A stretch of DNA of 64,000 nucleotides from JBPCOI01 sp051000395 (GCA_051000395.1 JBPCOI010000056.1:1-64000), one strand, 5' to 3'; shown: positions 8,440 to 18,261, counted from the stretch's first letter. Program-made: numbers and translations. The notes: generated by a model from the sequence alone, not told the origin.

Positions 8440-9909
8440 TCACGTTTTCGCCCCGGCTGCTCGCTCGCCGTCGCGTCCGTCCCCCCGCGTGCGACGGGCC
8501 TTCTTGGCCGCCAGCCGCTGCGCCGGGTTCGGCCGCGTGACGTTCTCGAGCCGCGCGTCGGTGCCACGACGGGTCGGCACGTACTGGGACTCGTCCACGC
8601 CGCCGGTCGGCTCGAAGTCGAAGGTGACCTCGCCGATCGTCACCGCGGCCCCCGGCAGCGCGCCCTGGCGGGCCAACTCGGCCTCCACGCCGAGACGAGC
8701 CAGGCGATCGGCGAGATAACCGATCGCCTCGTCGTTGTCGAATGCGGTCTGGCGCACCCAGCGCTCGGGCTTCTCGCCGCGCACGAGGAAGCCTTCCGGC
8801 ACGGACGGATCGGGGCTCACGCTGAAACCGACCTCGTCGACCGCTCGCGGCGTGAGGACGACGCGCTGCGCCTCGGGCGCCGGACGCGCGGCGCGATCGG
8901 CCTCGACGGCTGCTGCCAGCGCGAACGTCAGCTCCCGCAGCCCGGCGTGCGAGACGGCGGAGATCTCGAACACCGGCAGCCCGCGAGCCTCGAGTTCGGG
9001 CCGAACGAGCTGGGCCAGCTCACGCGCCTCGGGCACGTCGAGCTTGTTCAGTGCGACCAGGCGCGGCTTTGCCAGCAGCTCGCCGAGGTGCGCCTGGGAC
9101 TCGTACTGCCCCAGCTCTGCCTCGAGCGCGTCAAGGTCGCTCATCGGATCCCGTCCGGGCTCCAGGGTCGCGCAGTCGAGCACGTGCAACAGCACCGCGC
9201 ACCGCTCCACGTGCCGCAGGAAATCCAGCCCGAGGCCCTTGCCGCGCGCCGCGCCGGGGATCAGTCCGGGCACGTCGGCGACCGTGAACGTCGTCTGGCC
9301 AGCGCTCACGACGCCCAGGTTCGGGACCAGTGTGGTGAACGGGTACTCAGCGATCTTGGGACGAGCGGCCGAGATCGCCGCGACGAGCGACGACTTGCCT
9401 GCACTGGGAAAACCGACCAGGCCGACGTCGGCCACGCTCTTGAGCTCGAGCACGACGTCGAGCACCTGTCCGGGCTCGCCGAGCAGTGCGAAGCCGGGTG
9501 CCTTGCGTCGGGTCGAGGCGAGTGCCGCGTTGCCCAGTCCGCCGCGGCCGCCGTGTGCGGCGATGAACCTGCTGCCGGCGCCGGTAAGGTCGGCCAGCAC
9601 GTCACCGGCCGAATCTAGGACGACGGTCCCGTCGGGCACCCGCAGTTCCAAGTCGCCGCCGTCGCCTCCGTTGCGGTGGCTGCCGGCGCCCTGCTTGCCG
9701 TTGGCCGCGCGCTGATGCGGGTGGTGGTGGAAGTCGAGCAGGGTATGCGCGTTCGGGTCGACCACCAGCACGACGTCGCCGCCGTGACCGCCGTTGCCGC
9801 CGTCAGGACCGCCGAGGGGCTTGAACTTCTCGCGATGCACCGAGGCGACGCCGTGCCCGCCGTTGCCCGCGGACAGGTGCAGCACTACGCGGTCGACGAA
9901 ACTGGCCAT
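8440..9909 (-). CDS. obgE: Obg GTPase
   Basis: Essential ribosome-associated GTPase of 489 residues with all three domains of the actinobacterial form. The glycine-rich Obg fold is at 1-157 (repeated GGNGGHGG-like turns). The G domain has G1 GFPSAGKSS, G3 DVPGL and G4 NKLD. A C-terminal OCT domain follows around residues 350-430, then a Lys/Arg-rich tail. It acts in large-subunit maturation and stress signalling. It lies directly after rpmA and before proB, the common rplU-rpmA-obgE order. Confidence 0.97.
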   Translation of the reverse strand: MASFVDRVVLHLSAGNGGHGVASVHREKFKPLGGPDGGNGGHGGDVVLVVDPNAHTLLDFHHHPHQRAANGKQGAGSHRNGGDGGDLELRVPDGTVVLDSAGDVLADLTGAGSRFIAAHGGRGGLGNAALASTRRKAPGFALLGEPGQVLDVVLELKSVADVGLVGFPSAGKSSLVAAISAARPKIAEYPFTTLVPNLGVVSAGQTTFTVADVPGLIPGAARGKGLGLDFLRHVERCAVLLHVLDCATLEPGRDPMSDLDALEAELGQYESQAHLGELLAKPRLVALNKLDVPEARELAQLVRPELEARGLPVFEISAVSHAGLRELTFALAAAVEADRAARPAPEAQRVVLTPRAVDEVGFSVSPDPSVPEGFLVRGEKPERWVRQTAFDNDEAIGYLADRLARLGVEAELARQGALPGAAVTIGEVTFDFEPTGGVDESQYVPTRRGTDARLENVTRPNPAQRLAAKKARRTRGDGRDGERAAGAKT

Positions 9910-9983
9910 GCTGCTCCCGTCCGATCAGATCGTGGAGTGTTGTCCGCGCAATGCGCCGACAACAGTCCACGATCGGCGGACGC

Positions 9984-10232
9984 TCAGGCGACGATGTTCA
10001 CGGTCTTGCGGCCGCGCGAGAGCCCGAACTGGACGCTGCCCGCAGCGAGAGCGAACAGCGTGTCGTCGTTGCCCCGGCCGACATTGGCTCCGGGGTGGAA
10101 CTTCGTTCCGCGTTGGCGGATCAGGATCTCCCCGGCCTTGACCTGCTGGCCGCCGAAGCGCTTGACGCCGAGGTACTGCGCGTTCGAGTCGCGGCCGTTG
10201 CGGGAACTGGACGCACCCTTCTTGTGTGCCAT
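9984..10232 (-). CDS. rpmA: Ribosomal protein bL27
   Basis: An 82-residue bL27, a large-subunit protein near the peptidyl transferase centre. The sequence begins MAHKKGASSSRNGRDSNAQ, the family's flexible N-terminal arm, and contains RFGGQQVKAGEILIRQRGT. There is no N-terminal leader of the kind that Firmicutes process. It follows rplU by 13 bases and precedes obgE by 74 bases. Confidence 0.98.
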   Translation of the reverse strand: MAHKKGASSSRNGRDSNAQYLGVKRFGGQQVKAGEILIRQRGTKFHPGANVGRGNDDTLFALAAGSVQFGLSRGRKTVNIVA

Positions 10233-10245
10233 GCGGCGCCTTCCT

Positions 10246-10569
10246 TTATTTCGCGGCCGGCGACGGCGCGATGCCAGTGACCTTGAGCTGAGTCAGCTTC
10301 TGCCGGTGACCCATGCGCTTGTGGTAACCGGTCTTGTTCTTGTACTTGTGGATGCGGATCTTCGGGCCCTTGGTCTGTGCGAGCACCTCGGCGGTGACGG
10401 CGACGTCGGCCAGCTTTCCCGCCTCGTGTGTCACGGCCGCGCCGTCGACGAGCAGGATCGCCGCCAGCGCCACTTCGGCTCCGGGGGCGGCATCGAGCTT
10501 CTCGACCTCGATCACATCGCCTTCGGCGACCTTGTACTGCTTGCCGCAGGTCTTGACGATGGCGTACAT
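10246..10569 (-). CDS. rplU: Ribosomal protein bL21
   Basis: A 107-residue bL21 that binds 23S rRNA. The start is the ATG at 10569, giving MYAIVKTCGKQYKVAEGD, the typical family N-terminus. The C-terminus has KIRIHKYKNKTGYHKRMGHRQ, the RNA-binding loop. The frame stays open upstream, but that part is not L21-like. First gene of rplU-rpmA-obgE. The 190 bases before it, up to the rne stop at 10760, probably hold its promoter; I see no firm consensus there. Confidence 0.97.
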   Translation of the reverse strand: MYAIVKTCGKQYKVAEGDVIEVEKLDAAPGAEVALAAILLVDGAAVTHEAGKLADVAVTAEVLAQTKGPKIRIHKYKNKTGYHKRMGHRQKLTQLKVTGIAPSPAAK

Positions 10570-10759
10570 CGCGGATCCACTCCTTGGCTGCCGTGCGGGA
10601 CGGCGTGGCCGGACGTTTCGAGGCACGCGGCGCACTGTCGCGGCCGCGCGCAATGACGGCCCACCGCGAGATGGGCCGTAGTACAGGCTACGGCACCCCG
10701 CGGTGACGAGGCAAAACGCCGTCGCGGTCGTCGGAGCGGGGGAGCAAGGTGCGCCGGTC

Positions 10760-13555
10760 TCAGGACGCCGGCACCGGTGGGCCCGCCGGACGGCTCGCCG
10801 CCCGGCGCCGGCGCGGCGAGGCCGGCGTCCCGTTGGCTGCGGCATGACCGCGCGTCGGGGATGGGTCAGCCGGAACGAGCGAGGACGGTTCCCCGATGCC
10901 GCGCTGCGCAGGCGCCGCGGGAGTCAATTCGTCCGGGGCCGGTGCCGCGGGAGCCGTTTCTGCCGCAGGCTCCGGATGCGAGGGGGGTGCGGCCGCGTCG
11001 GCGTCGAGCAACTCGCTGGCCAGGTCGCTGGCCAGGTCGCTGGCCAGGTCTTCGTACTCCTCGGGGTGGGCCGCCCGGTGGATCGCCGCCATCGCAGCGA
11101 GCGCGGCCCGGCGCTGTTCCTCGTTCATGGCCGGCTCCGCCTCGACGGTCTCCGCCTTCTTCGCACCGCCCCGCTTGCGCTTGGCCTTCGGGCGGTCCTC
11201 CTCCTCGTCCGCGGACGAGGGCCGCTTGTCGATCGGCTCGGACTGCACCAGCACGCCACGCCCGTTGCACGTCGGGCACTGCTCGCTGAAAGCCTCCAGC
11301 AGCCCCTCCCCGACCCGCTTTCGGGTCATCTGCACCAGACCCAGCGAGGTGACCTCCGCGACCTGGTGCTTGGTGCGGTCGCGGCCCAGGCATTCGGTGA
11401 GCCGCCGCAACACGAGTTCCCTGTTTGATTCCAGCACCATGTCGATGAAGTCGATCACGACGATGCCGCCGACGTCGCGCAGCCGCAGTTGTCGCACGAC
11501 TTCTTCGGCCGCTTCCAGGTTGTTGCGCGTCACCGTCTGCTCGAGGTTGCCGCCGGAACCGACGAACTTGCCGGTGTTGACGTCGATGACGGTCATCGCT
11601 TCGGTGCGGTCGATCACCAGCGATCCGCCCGAGGGCAGCCACACCTTGCGGTCGAGGGCCTTCATCAGCTGCTCGTCCACCCGCAGGTCGTGGAACAGGT
11701 CCGTGTCAGCGGTGTGCCGCGACACCCGCGCGCCGAGGTCGGGGGCCACGCCCTCGACGTACTCGGACACCGTCTGCCAGGCGCCGTCGCCGGAGACGAC
11801 GAGCTGCTGGAAATCCTCGTTGAACACGTCGCGAACGACGCGGATCGCGAGGTCTGGCTCGCCGTGCACGAGCGCCGGCGCCGCGGACGACTTCGCGGAT
11901 TTCGCCGTGATGTGCTGCCACTGGACCTTCAGCCGCTCGACGTCGCGGGTGAGGTCCTCCTCGCTCGCGCCCTCGGCCGCAGTCCGGATGATCACCCCGG
12001 CGTCCTCGGGCACGATCGTCTTGAGGATGGCTTTGAGGCGGTGGCGTTCGGTGTCGGGCAGCTTGCGGCTGATCCCCGTCATGCCGCCGCCGGGGACGTA
12101 CACCAGGAACCGGCCGGGCAGCGACACCTGGCTGGTGAGCCGGGCGCCCTTGTGCCCGATCGGGTACTTGGTCACCTGCACCAGCACGACGTCGCCGGAC
12201 TTCAGCGCGCTCTCGATCGCGCGCGACTTGCCCTCGAGCCCGGCCGCGTCCCAGTTCACCTCGCCGGCGTAGAGCACGCCGTTGCGGCCCTTGCCGATGT
12301 CGACGAACGCCGCCTCCATGGACGGAAGCACGTTCTGCACCCGGCCGAGGTAGACGTTGCCGACGTAGGACATGGCGCTGGCTCGCGTGACGTAGTGCTC
12401 GACGAGCATGCCGTCTTCGAGAACCGCGATCTGCGTGCGATCGCCGTGCTGGCGCACTGCCATGACCCGGTCGACGGCCTCGCGGCGCGCCAGGAACTCC
12501 GACTCGGTGAGGATCGGTGGCCGCCGGCGGCTGGTCTCGCGCCCGTCACGTCGGCGTTGCCGCTTGGCCTCGAGCCGCGTGGAGCCCTTGACGCCCTTCA
12601 CGCCGTCATCGCCGTCGTCGGCGCGCGCACGCTTCTCGGCCTTGGCCTTGGGCTGACGGACGTGGGTGACCGTGTTCGGCGGATCGTCCTCGGTGGCGTC
12701 TGCGCCGCTGCCCGCGGAACGGCGCCGGCGACGGCGGCGCTTGGTGCCGGTTCCGTCGGTGCCTTCGGTGCCGTCGGTGCCTTCGGTGTCGGCGGTGTCC
12801 TCGTCTGCCGGTGCGGACGTCGCGGCCTCGGGCTCGTCCGCCTCGTCGTCGCCGTCGGGCAGCTCGCTGCCCTCGTCTGCTTCCTCGGCGGTGCCCTTGC
12901 CCGCACCCCGTCCGCGCCGGCCTCGACGCCTGCGCCGGCGGGCACCGGTCGCCTCCTCGACCGCGGCCTCCCGGACGTCCTCGGGTTCCGCGGTGCGGTC
13001 CTCGGGCTCCGCGGCAACCGTCAGATCGGCCTCCGCTGCGTCCGGTTCGGGCACCGGCGGTGGTCCGGCAGCCGCTTTCGCCGCCCGTCGCTTGCGCGGG
13101 GGGACGGCTGCTTCGACGGGCGCGACGAACAGCACCGGTGGTGCGCTCAGGGCGGGTGCCGGGGTACCGGACGCGGCTGCGGATTCGGCGGTACCGGACG
13201 CGACTGCCGGTTCGGCGGCTGCCTTGCGTGCGGCCCGCTTGCGCGGCGCCTTCTTCGGTGGCTCGGCGTCGCCGGTTGCCGGCTCGGCTGCCGGCTCGGT
13301 GGCGGTCGACATGGCGGCAGTCGACCTGGCTGCAGTCGACCTGGCGGCGGCCTTCGCGGGGCGGCCGGCCTCGTCCGCGGGCGCGGACTTGCGGGCCGTG
13401 CGCTTGCGGGGCGCCGCCGCGATCGCTTCGGAATCCGGCAGTGCTTCGGCCGGGGCCTTCTTGGCCGCCGCCCGCTTGCGGGGTGCGGCCTTCTTGGCCG
13501 GTGCCGAGGCGTCCGGCCGGGTGGTGGGTGTGGCGGTGTCGTCGGATTCGAGCAT
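10760..13555 (-). CDS. rne: Ribonuclease E/G with long disordered basic N-terminus
   Basis: A 931-residue endoribonuclease of the RNase E/G family, for mRNA decay and rRNA maturation. Residues 1-345 are low complexity: Ala/Lys/Arg-rich blocks (APRKRAAAKKAP and relatives) alternate with acidic blocks. The S1 RNA-binding domain is near 393-480 (YVGNVYLGRVQNVLPSMEAAF). The DNase I-like catalytic domain has IDVNTG at 657-662 and IDFIDM at 701-706. The zinc-link CPTCNGRG begins at 760. The tail after 780 is again charged, with a triple LASD/E repeat. Actinobacterial enzymes carry N-terminal extensions of this kind, which may bind partners or RNA. It lies upstream of rplU. Confidence 0.95.
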   Translation of the reverse strand: MLESDDTATPTTRPDASAPAKKAAPRKRAAAKKAPAEALPDSEAIAAAPRKRTARKSAPADEAGRPAKAAARSTAARSTAAMSTATEPAAEPATGDAEPPKKAPRKRAARKAAAEPAVASGTAESAAASGTPAPALSAPPVLFVAPVEAAVPPRKRRAAKAAAGPPPVPEPDAAEADLTVAAEPEDRTAEPEDVREAAVEEATGARRRRRRGRRGRGAGKGTAEEADEGSELPDGDDEADEPEAATSAPADEDTADTEGTDGTEGTDGTGTKRRRRRRRSAGSGADATEDDPPNTVTHVRQPKAKAEKRARADDGDDGVKGVKGSTRLEAKRQRRRDGRETSRRRPPILTESEFLARREAVDRVMAVRQHGDRTQIAVLEDGMLVEHYVTRASAMSYVGNVYLGRVQNVLPSMEAAFVDIGKGRNGVLYAGEVNWDAAGLEGKSRAIESALKSGDVVLVQVTKYPIGHKGARLTSQVSLPGRFLVYVPGGGMTGISRKLPDTERHRLKAILKTIVPEDAGVIIRTAAEGASEEDLTRDVERLKVQWQHITAKSAKSSAAPALVHGEPDLAIRVVRDVFNEDFQQLVVSGDGAWQTVSEYVEGVAPDLGARVSRHTADTDLFHDLRVDEQLMKALDRKVWLPSGGSLVIDRTEAMTVIDVNTGKFVGSGGNLEQTVTRNNLEAAEEVVRQLRLRDVGGIVVIDFIDMVLESNRELVLRRLTECLGRDRTKHQVAEVTSLGLVQMTRKRVGEGLLEAFSEQCPTCNGRGVLVQSEPIDKRPSSADEEEDRPKAKRKRGGAKKAETVEAEPAMNEEQRRAALAAMAAIHRAAHPEEYEDLASDLASDLASELLDADAAAPPSHPEPAAETAPAAPAPDELTPAAPAQRGIGEPSSLVPADPSPTRGHAAANGTPASPRRRRAASRPAGPPVPAS
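11013..11048 (-). repeat. Three 12-bp tandem repeats inside rne
   Basis: Three exact copies of tcgctggccagg in a row, each encoding four residues of the rne C-terminal tail (LASD units). Because the unit is a multiple of three, copy-number change would keep the frame. Other parts of the same gene show looser repeats coding TEGTDG and RSTAA units. Confidence 0.8.
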
Positions 13556-13715
13556 GTGCTCGGGTCACTTCCGTTTCTCGGCCTCCGGGCGCGAGCCGCC
13601 CGGAGACGAAATCGCTGCCGCGCGGAGGCGGTTGTGGCGAACATCCCGGTGGGACACCCGCGAAGTCTGTACCGAGCGCGGCCGGGACTGCGCCGCAATC
13701 GGGTCGGTGGTCGAG

Positions 13716-14480
13716 CTACGGCGCCGTCTCGGCCGTGACACGGTCGGTGGCCAGCGGGTCACCCACCCCGCCTGCGTCATCGAGCGGCCCCTGCGCCAGG
13801 CGTACCGCGATAGGCGGCACTGCTAGGGCGAGACCGGCGACCGACCGCAGTGCGGCGAGAACGTCGTCGGGTCGTACCGCAGGGGTTGCCTGCCGCACTA
13901 CCAGCTCCAGTATCGCATGAGCTGGACCGCCGGGTCCGGCGGACGCGCTCGACACGTCGACCCGCAGCACCGGTCCGCGGACGTCGACCGTGCGCTGGCC
14001 GTCCTTGGTCAGCCGCTGCACCGCCAACTCCGGCAGGCCCAGAAAGGCGGTCACCGCGGCACGCGCCTCGTCCTCGCCTACTCCCGGCAGTTCGACGCGC
14101 CACCGGGAGGCCTGGATGCGCTCGGCCAGGGAGCCCGGCGCGGCAACGACCGCGTCGACGATGTCCAGGCCGTCCGGTAACGCCGCGTCGATCGCGGTCC
14201 GAAGCGCCTGGACGTCGACCTCGCGGGCGAGCCCGATCTCCAGGAACTCGGCCTCGCTGGCGACGCCGGTCGGAGCGGCCCCCACGTAGCTGATCTTCGG
14301 ATGGGGACTGAATCCTGCCGAGTACCCCATGGGCACATCAGCGCGGCGCAGCGCTCGTTCGAATGCACGCGCGAAATCACGATGCGAGGTGAATCGCAGC
14401 CGGCCCCGCTTGGCGTAGCGCATCCGTACCCGCTGCACCACTGGTGGCGGCGGCGGCCCGCCCGGTACCCGGCGCGGCAT
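13716..14480 (-). CDS. TIGR03936 family protein (DUF2344), radical-SAM-linked
   Basis: A 254-residue protein of the TIGR03936/DUF2344 family. The N-terminal region shows RMRYAKRGRLRFTSHRDFA and YSAGFSPHPKISY, typical of the family, which is found beside or fused to TIGR03960 radical SAM proteins. Its biochemical role is not established. The start ATG at 14480 abuts the stop of the radical SAM gene, so the two are probably co-translated. The 160 bases between its stop and rne show nothing I can name. Confidence 0.85.
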   Translation of the reverse strand: MPRRVPGGPPPPPVVQRVRMRYAKRGRLRFTSHRDFARAFERALRRADVPMGYSAGFSPHPKISYVGAAPTGVASEAEFLEIGLAREVDVQALRTAIDAALPDGLDIVDAVVAAPGSLAERIQASRWRVELPGVGEDEARAAVTAFLGLPELAVQRLTKDGQRTVDVRGPVLRVDVSSASAGPGGPAHAILELVVRQATPAVRPDDVLAALRSVAGLALAVPPIAVRLAQGPLDDAGGVGDPLATDRVTAETAP

Positions 14481-16439
14481 CTAGGTAGTGGCCATGGGCA
14501 GCAACGGGCGCCCGAGCGGATCTTGCGGCGGGATTGACCCACCGGTCGGCCCGACCTGGATGTCGGTGCCGAGGTTGGAGCACACGCCGCAGTCGAAACA
14601 CGGCGTCCAGCGGCAGTCGTCCTGCTCGAACTCGCCGAGCGCATCCTGCCAGTCGTCCCAGAGCCACTGCTTGTCCAGGCCCGAGTCCAGGTGGTCCCAC
14701 GGCAGCACCTCGTCGCCGTCGCGCTCGCGGGTGGTGAACCAGGCCACGTCGACCGGCGACGCGGCGAACGCCGCCTCGGCAGCGGCCATCCAGCGAGCGA
14801 AGCTGAAGTGCTCGCTCCAGCCGTCGAACCGGGCACCCTCCCGCCACGCCCGCTCGATGACGGCGCCGACGCGCCGGTCCCCGCGCGAGAGCAGGCCCTC
14901 GACCAGCGACGGTTGGCCGTCGTGGTAGCGCATCCCGACGTTGCGTCCGAGCGATCCGTTCGCGTTGATCGCCGCCCGCAGCTTGCGCAGCCGGTTGTCG
15001 ACGATCTCGGGCGAGGCCTGCGCCGCCCACTGGAACGGGGTGTGCGGCTTGGGCACGAAGCCACCGATGGACACGGTGCATCTGATGTCGCGGCGCCCGG
15101 CGGCGGCGCGGCCGGCACGGATCACGTCGTGGGCCATCTCGGCGATCTCGAGGACGTCGTCATCGGTCTCGGTGGGCAATCCGCACATGAAGTACAGCTT
15201 CACCTGCCGCCAGCCCTGCGCGTACGCGGTCGAGACGGTGCGGATCAGGTCGTCCTTGCTGACCATCTTGTTGATGACGCGGCGCAACCGTTCGGAGCCG
15301 CCCTCGGGCGCGAACGTGAGCCCGGAGCGCCGGCCGTTGCGGCTGAACTCGTTGGCCAGGTCGATGTTGAACGCGTCGACGCGGGTGGACGGCAGCGAGA
15401 GGCTGACCTTGTCCTCGGCGTAGCGGTCCGCGAGCTGCTTGGCGATCTCGCCGATCTCGGAGTGGTCGGCGGAGGAGAGCGAGAGCAGGCCCACCTCCTC
15501 GAACCCCGTGGCGGCAAGGCCGGTGGCCACCATGTCGCCGATACCGGTGATGCTGCGCTCGCGGACCGGACGGGTGATCATTCCCGCCTGGCAGAAGCGG
15601 CAACCGCGCGTGCAACCGCGGAAGATCTCTACGGACATGCGCTCGTGCACCGTCTCGGCCATCGGTACGAGCGGGGTCTTCGGGTAGGGCCACTCGTCGA
15701 GGTTCATCACGGTGTGCTTGCTGACTCTGGGCGGTATCGCGTCGCGGTTCGCGGTGACCGCCGCGATGCGCCCGTCCAGCAGGTAGCTCACGTCGTAGAA
15801 GCGCGGGACGTACACGCCACCGGTGCGCGCCAGCGTCTCGAGCACGCCGTCGCGGCCACCGGGACGTCCGGCCGCCTTCCAGTCCCGGACGATCTCGGTG
15901 ATGGTGGCGACGACCTGCTCGCCGTCGCCGAGGACGGCGGCGTCGACGAAGTCCGCGATCGGCTCGGGGTTGAAAGCTGCGTGGCCACCGGCGAGGACGA
16001 TCGGGTGGTGCTCGGCGCGCCCGGACGCGTGCAGCGGGACGCCGGCAAGATCGAGCGCGGTCAGCATGTTGGTGTAGCCGAGTTCGGTCGAGAACGAGAT
16101 GCCAAGCACGTCGAAGTCCGCGACGGGGCGGTGGGAGTCGACGGTGAACTGCCCGATGCCGTGCTCGCGCATCAGTGCTTCGAGGTCCGGCCAGACGGCG
16201 TAGGTGCGCTCGGCCAGGGCGTCGGCTCGCTCGTTGATGATCTCGTACAGGATCTGGATGCCCTGGTTGGGCAGGCCGACCTCGTAGGCGTCCGGGTACA
16301 TCAGGGCCCAGTGGACGGCCACGCTGTCCCAGTCCTTGCTGCGGGAGTTGAGTTCGCCGCCGACGTACTGGATCGGCTTGCTGACGCGCGGCAGTAACGG
16401 CTCCAGCTGCGCGAACAGCGATTCGGCGCTCACGCCCAC
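14481..16439 (-). CDS. TIGR03960 family B12-binding-like radical SAM protein
   Basis: A 652-residue radical SAM protein. The N-terminal 200 residues resemble a B12-binding fold (DAYEVGLPNQGIQILYEIIN, VLAGGHAAFNPEPIADFVD). The iron-sulfur motif is GCTRGCRFCQAG (CxxxCxxC), followed by the SAM barrel with LTFAPEGGSERLR. The C-terminus has a second cysteine group, CFDCGVC. The family is conserved in actinobacteria next to rne and the TIGR03936 gene. A role in tRNA or rRNA modification is often supposed but unproven. It is the first gene of a two-gene unit and is divergent from the transporter gene at 16490. Confidence 0.88.
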   Translation of the reverse strand: MGVSAESLFAQLEPLLPRVSKPIQYVGGELNSRSKDWDSVAVHWALMYPDAYEVGLPNQGIQILYEIINERADALAERTYAVWPDLEALMREHGIGQFTVDSHRPVADFDVLGISFSTELGYTNMLTALDLAGVPLHASGRAEHHPIVLAGGHAAFNPEPIADFVDAAVLGDGEQVVATITEIVRDWKAAGRPGGRDGVLETLARTGGVYVPRFYDVSYLLDGRIAAVTANRDAIPPRVSKHTVMNLDEWPYPKTPLVPMAETVHERMSVEIFRGCTRGCRFCQAGMITRPVRERSITGIGDMVATGLAATGFEEVGLLSLSSADHSEIGEIAKQLADRYAEDKVSLSLPSTRVDAFNIDLANEFSRNGRRSGLTFAPEGGSERLRRVINKMVSKDDLIRTVSTAYAQGWRQVKLYFMCGLPTETDDDVLEIAEMAHDVIRAGRAAAGRRDIRCTVSIGGFVPKPHTPFQWAAQASPEIVDNRLRKLRAAINANGSLGRNVGMRYHDGQPSLVEGLLSRGDRRVGAVIERAWREGARFDGWSEHFSFARWMAAAEAAFAASPVDVAWFTTRERDGDEVLPWDHLDSGLDKQWLWDDWQDALGEFEQDDCRWTPCFDCGVCSNLGTDIQVGPTGGSIPPQDPLGRPLLPMATT

Positions 16440-16489
16440 CGATGCTACGTCCCCCCGCTCCCCAGGGTGGCTCTGACAGGATCGCGAGC

Positions 16490-17353
16490 ATGCCCGCTGT
16501 CCCGCCGCAGTTGCTGCTGCTCGGCAGCATCGCGTCGGTGCAGTTCGGCTCCGCGTTCGCCGACACGCTGTTCGCTCAGGCCGGTCCCGGCGGCGTCGTG
16601 CTGATGCGCCTCGCGCTCGCCGCGATCGTGCTGCTCGCGTTCAGCCGCCCGTCGCTCCGCGGCCACCGCCGCGCCGATCTCGCCGCGGCGGTGGCCTTCG
16701 GACTCGTCCTGGCCGGCATGAACTGGAGCTTCTACGAGTCGCTGAACCGGATGCCCCTCGGCGTCGCGGTGACGATCGAGTTCCTCGGCCCGCTTGCCGT
16801 GGCCGTGGCCGGTTCGCGGCGCCTGCTCGACGGGGCGTGGGTGCTGCTGGCCGGTGGCGGCGTCGCGCTGCTCGCCCTGCGCGGCAGCACGCACGGCGTC
16901 AGCACGCCGGGCATCGTGCTCGCGCTGGTCGCGGCGATATGCTGGGCTGCTTACATCCTGCTGTCCAAGCGGGTCGGCGCCAGCTTCGCCGCGCTGGACG
17001 GCCTCGCGCTCGCCCTGGGGATCGGTGCGGTGGCCGTCGTCCCGGCCGGCGTCATCGAAGGCGGAACCGCGCTGCTGCGACCCGGCGTGCTCGCCGGCGG
17101 CCTCGGCGTCGCCCTGCTGTCCTCGCTCATCCCCTACTCGCTGGAGATTGTCGCGCTGCGGCGGTTGTCAGCCTCGACGTTCGGGCTCCTGATGAGCCTG
17201 GAACCCGCAGTCGCCGCCCTCGCCGGCGTGCTCGTGCTGAGCCAGGCGCCCTCGGGCGTGCTGCTGGTCGCGCTCGCGATGGTCGTGACCGCCAGTGTCG
17301 GCACGACGCTGAGTGGACGCCCTCCCGACGCGACCGAAGTCGCCGAGGCCTAA
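16490..17353 (+). CDS. EamA/RhtA-type drug/metabolite exporter
   Basis: A 287-residue integral membrane protein with about ten hydrophobic segments in two EamA halves. PGGVVLMRLALAAIVLLAF and MNWSFYESLNRMPLGVAV lie in the first half, and GLLMSLEPAVAALAGVLVL closes the second, as in the RhtA/YdcZ-like exporters of amino acids or metabolites. The ATG at 16490 is preferred over one 48 bases earlier because AGGA lies just upstream and the extra residues are not membrane-like. Its stop overlaps the convergent hydrolase gene by four bases. Confidence 0.85.
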   Translation: MPAVPPQLLLLGSIASVQFGSAFADTLFAQAGPGGVVLMRLALAAIVLLAFSRPSLRGHRRADLAAAVAFGLVLAGMNWSFYESLNRMPLGVAVTIEFLGPLAVAVAGSRRLLDGAWVLLAGGGVALLALRGSTHGVSTPGIVLALVAAICWAAYILLSKRVGASFAALDGLALALGIGAVAVVPAGVIEGGTALLRPGVLAGGLGVALLSSLIPYSLEIVALRRLSASTFGLLMSLEPAVAALAGVLVLSQAPSGVLLVALAMVVTASVGTTLSGRPPDATEVAEA

Positions 17354-18261
17354 CCGATGCGCTCGAGCAGGGCGAGCAGCCGACGGTGCACCTCCTCCGG
17401 GCGCTCCATCTGGATGAAGTGCGAACCCGCGAGCGCGACGTACTCCGAATCAGGGATCTTCCGGGCGGCCGTGCGCATGTCACGTGCCGAGGCGAGGAGG
17501 TCGTACTTCGCAGCGATGAAGCTGGTCGGAATGCTGATCTTGCTCAGCGAGACTCGGGCGTGCTCGTCGGCGTAGCGCGCCAGGTGCATGCCCCACTCGA
17601 CGGGCGTATCGAGGTAGGTCGTGACCGCGCGGCTCACCACCTCGCGATCGGCACCGGGGAACATCAATCCGCTGCGCTGCAAGGCATAGGTCGCCACCGG
17701 GCCCATCGTCACCCGAGCCAGCAGCGGATCGAGCTGCGGTCCCAGGCGCCCGAGCGCGCGCGTGACGGTGCGCGCGATCGGTCGCCGGGCGAAACGGGGG
17801 ATGAACAGCGGCGCGCCCATCGAGGCGAAGGTGCCGCCCGGGACGCCGGCCACAGCCAGCAGGCCGGTAACGCGGCGCGGGTGCTGCACCGCCAGCTCGA
17901 AGGACGTGTTCACCCCGATCGACCAGCCCAGCGCCGGGCAGGACGCCACGCCCGCGTCGTCCAGCACCGCGAGCGCGTCCTCGACGAAGGCGTCGATGCC
18001 CACTCGCTTCGGGTCTGCCGGACGTGCCGAACCGCCGACGCCGCGGTGGTTCCACGACACGACGTGCACGCCGCAGTCGCGACGCAGCAGCGCCGGCCAG
18101 GCATGCGGGTTGGTGCCGAGGCCGTTGCACAGCAGCACGGTGGGACCGTCGGCGTCGTTCGTCCACGCTTGGATCTGCGTCCCGTCCGCGCTGGCCACGT
18201 CGTCGTACCGCAACGACGGCGTCGGACGGGCCCCACTGGCGGTTCCACGCTTCGCCGGCAT
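17350..18261 (-). CDS. Alpha/beta hydrolase
   Basis: A 303-residue alpha/beta hydrolase. The oxyanion and nucleophile regions are visible: LLCNGLGTNPHAW (HG-like turn), WNHRGVGGS, and the nucleophile elbow GWSIG. The catalytic His is in LAGSHFIQME near the C-terminus, and an acid is likely around AKYDLLA. No lid domain identifies the substrate. It could be an esterase or a lipase-like enzyme. It starts 13 bases upstream of rodA on the minus strand, but being separate in function it may only share readthrough. Confidence 0.82.
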   Translation of the reverse strand: MPAKRGTASGARPTPSLRYDDVASADGTQIQAWTNDADGPTVLLCNGLGTNPHAWPALLRRDCGVHVVSWNHRGVGGSARPADPKRVGIDAFVEDALAVLDDAGVASCPALGWSIGVNTSFELAVQHPRRVTGLLAVAGVPGGTFASMGAPLFIPRFARRPIARTVTRALGRLGPQLDPLLARVTMGPVATYALQRSGLMFPGADREVVSRAVTTYLDTPVEWGMHLARYADEHARVSLSKISIPTSFIAAKYDLLASARDMRTAARKIPDSEYVALAGSHFIQMERPEEVHRRLLALLERIG

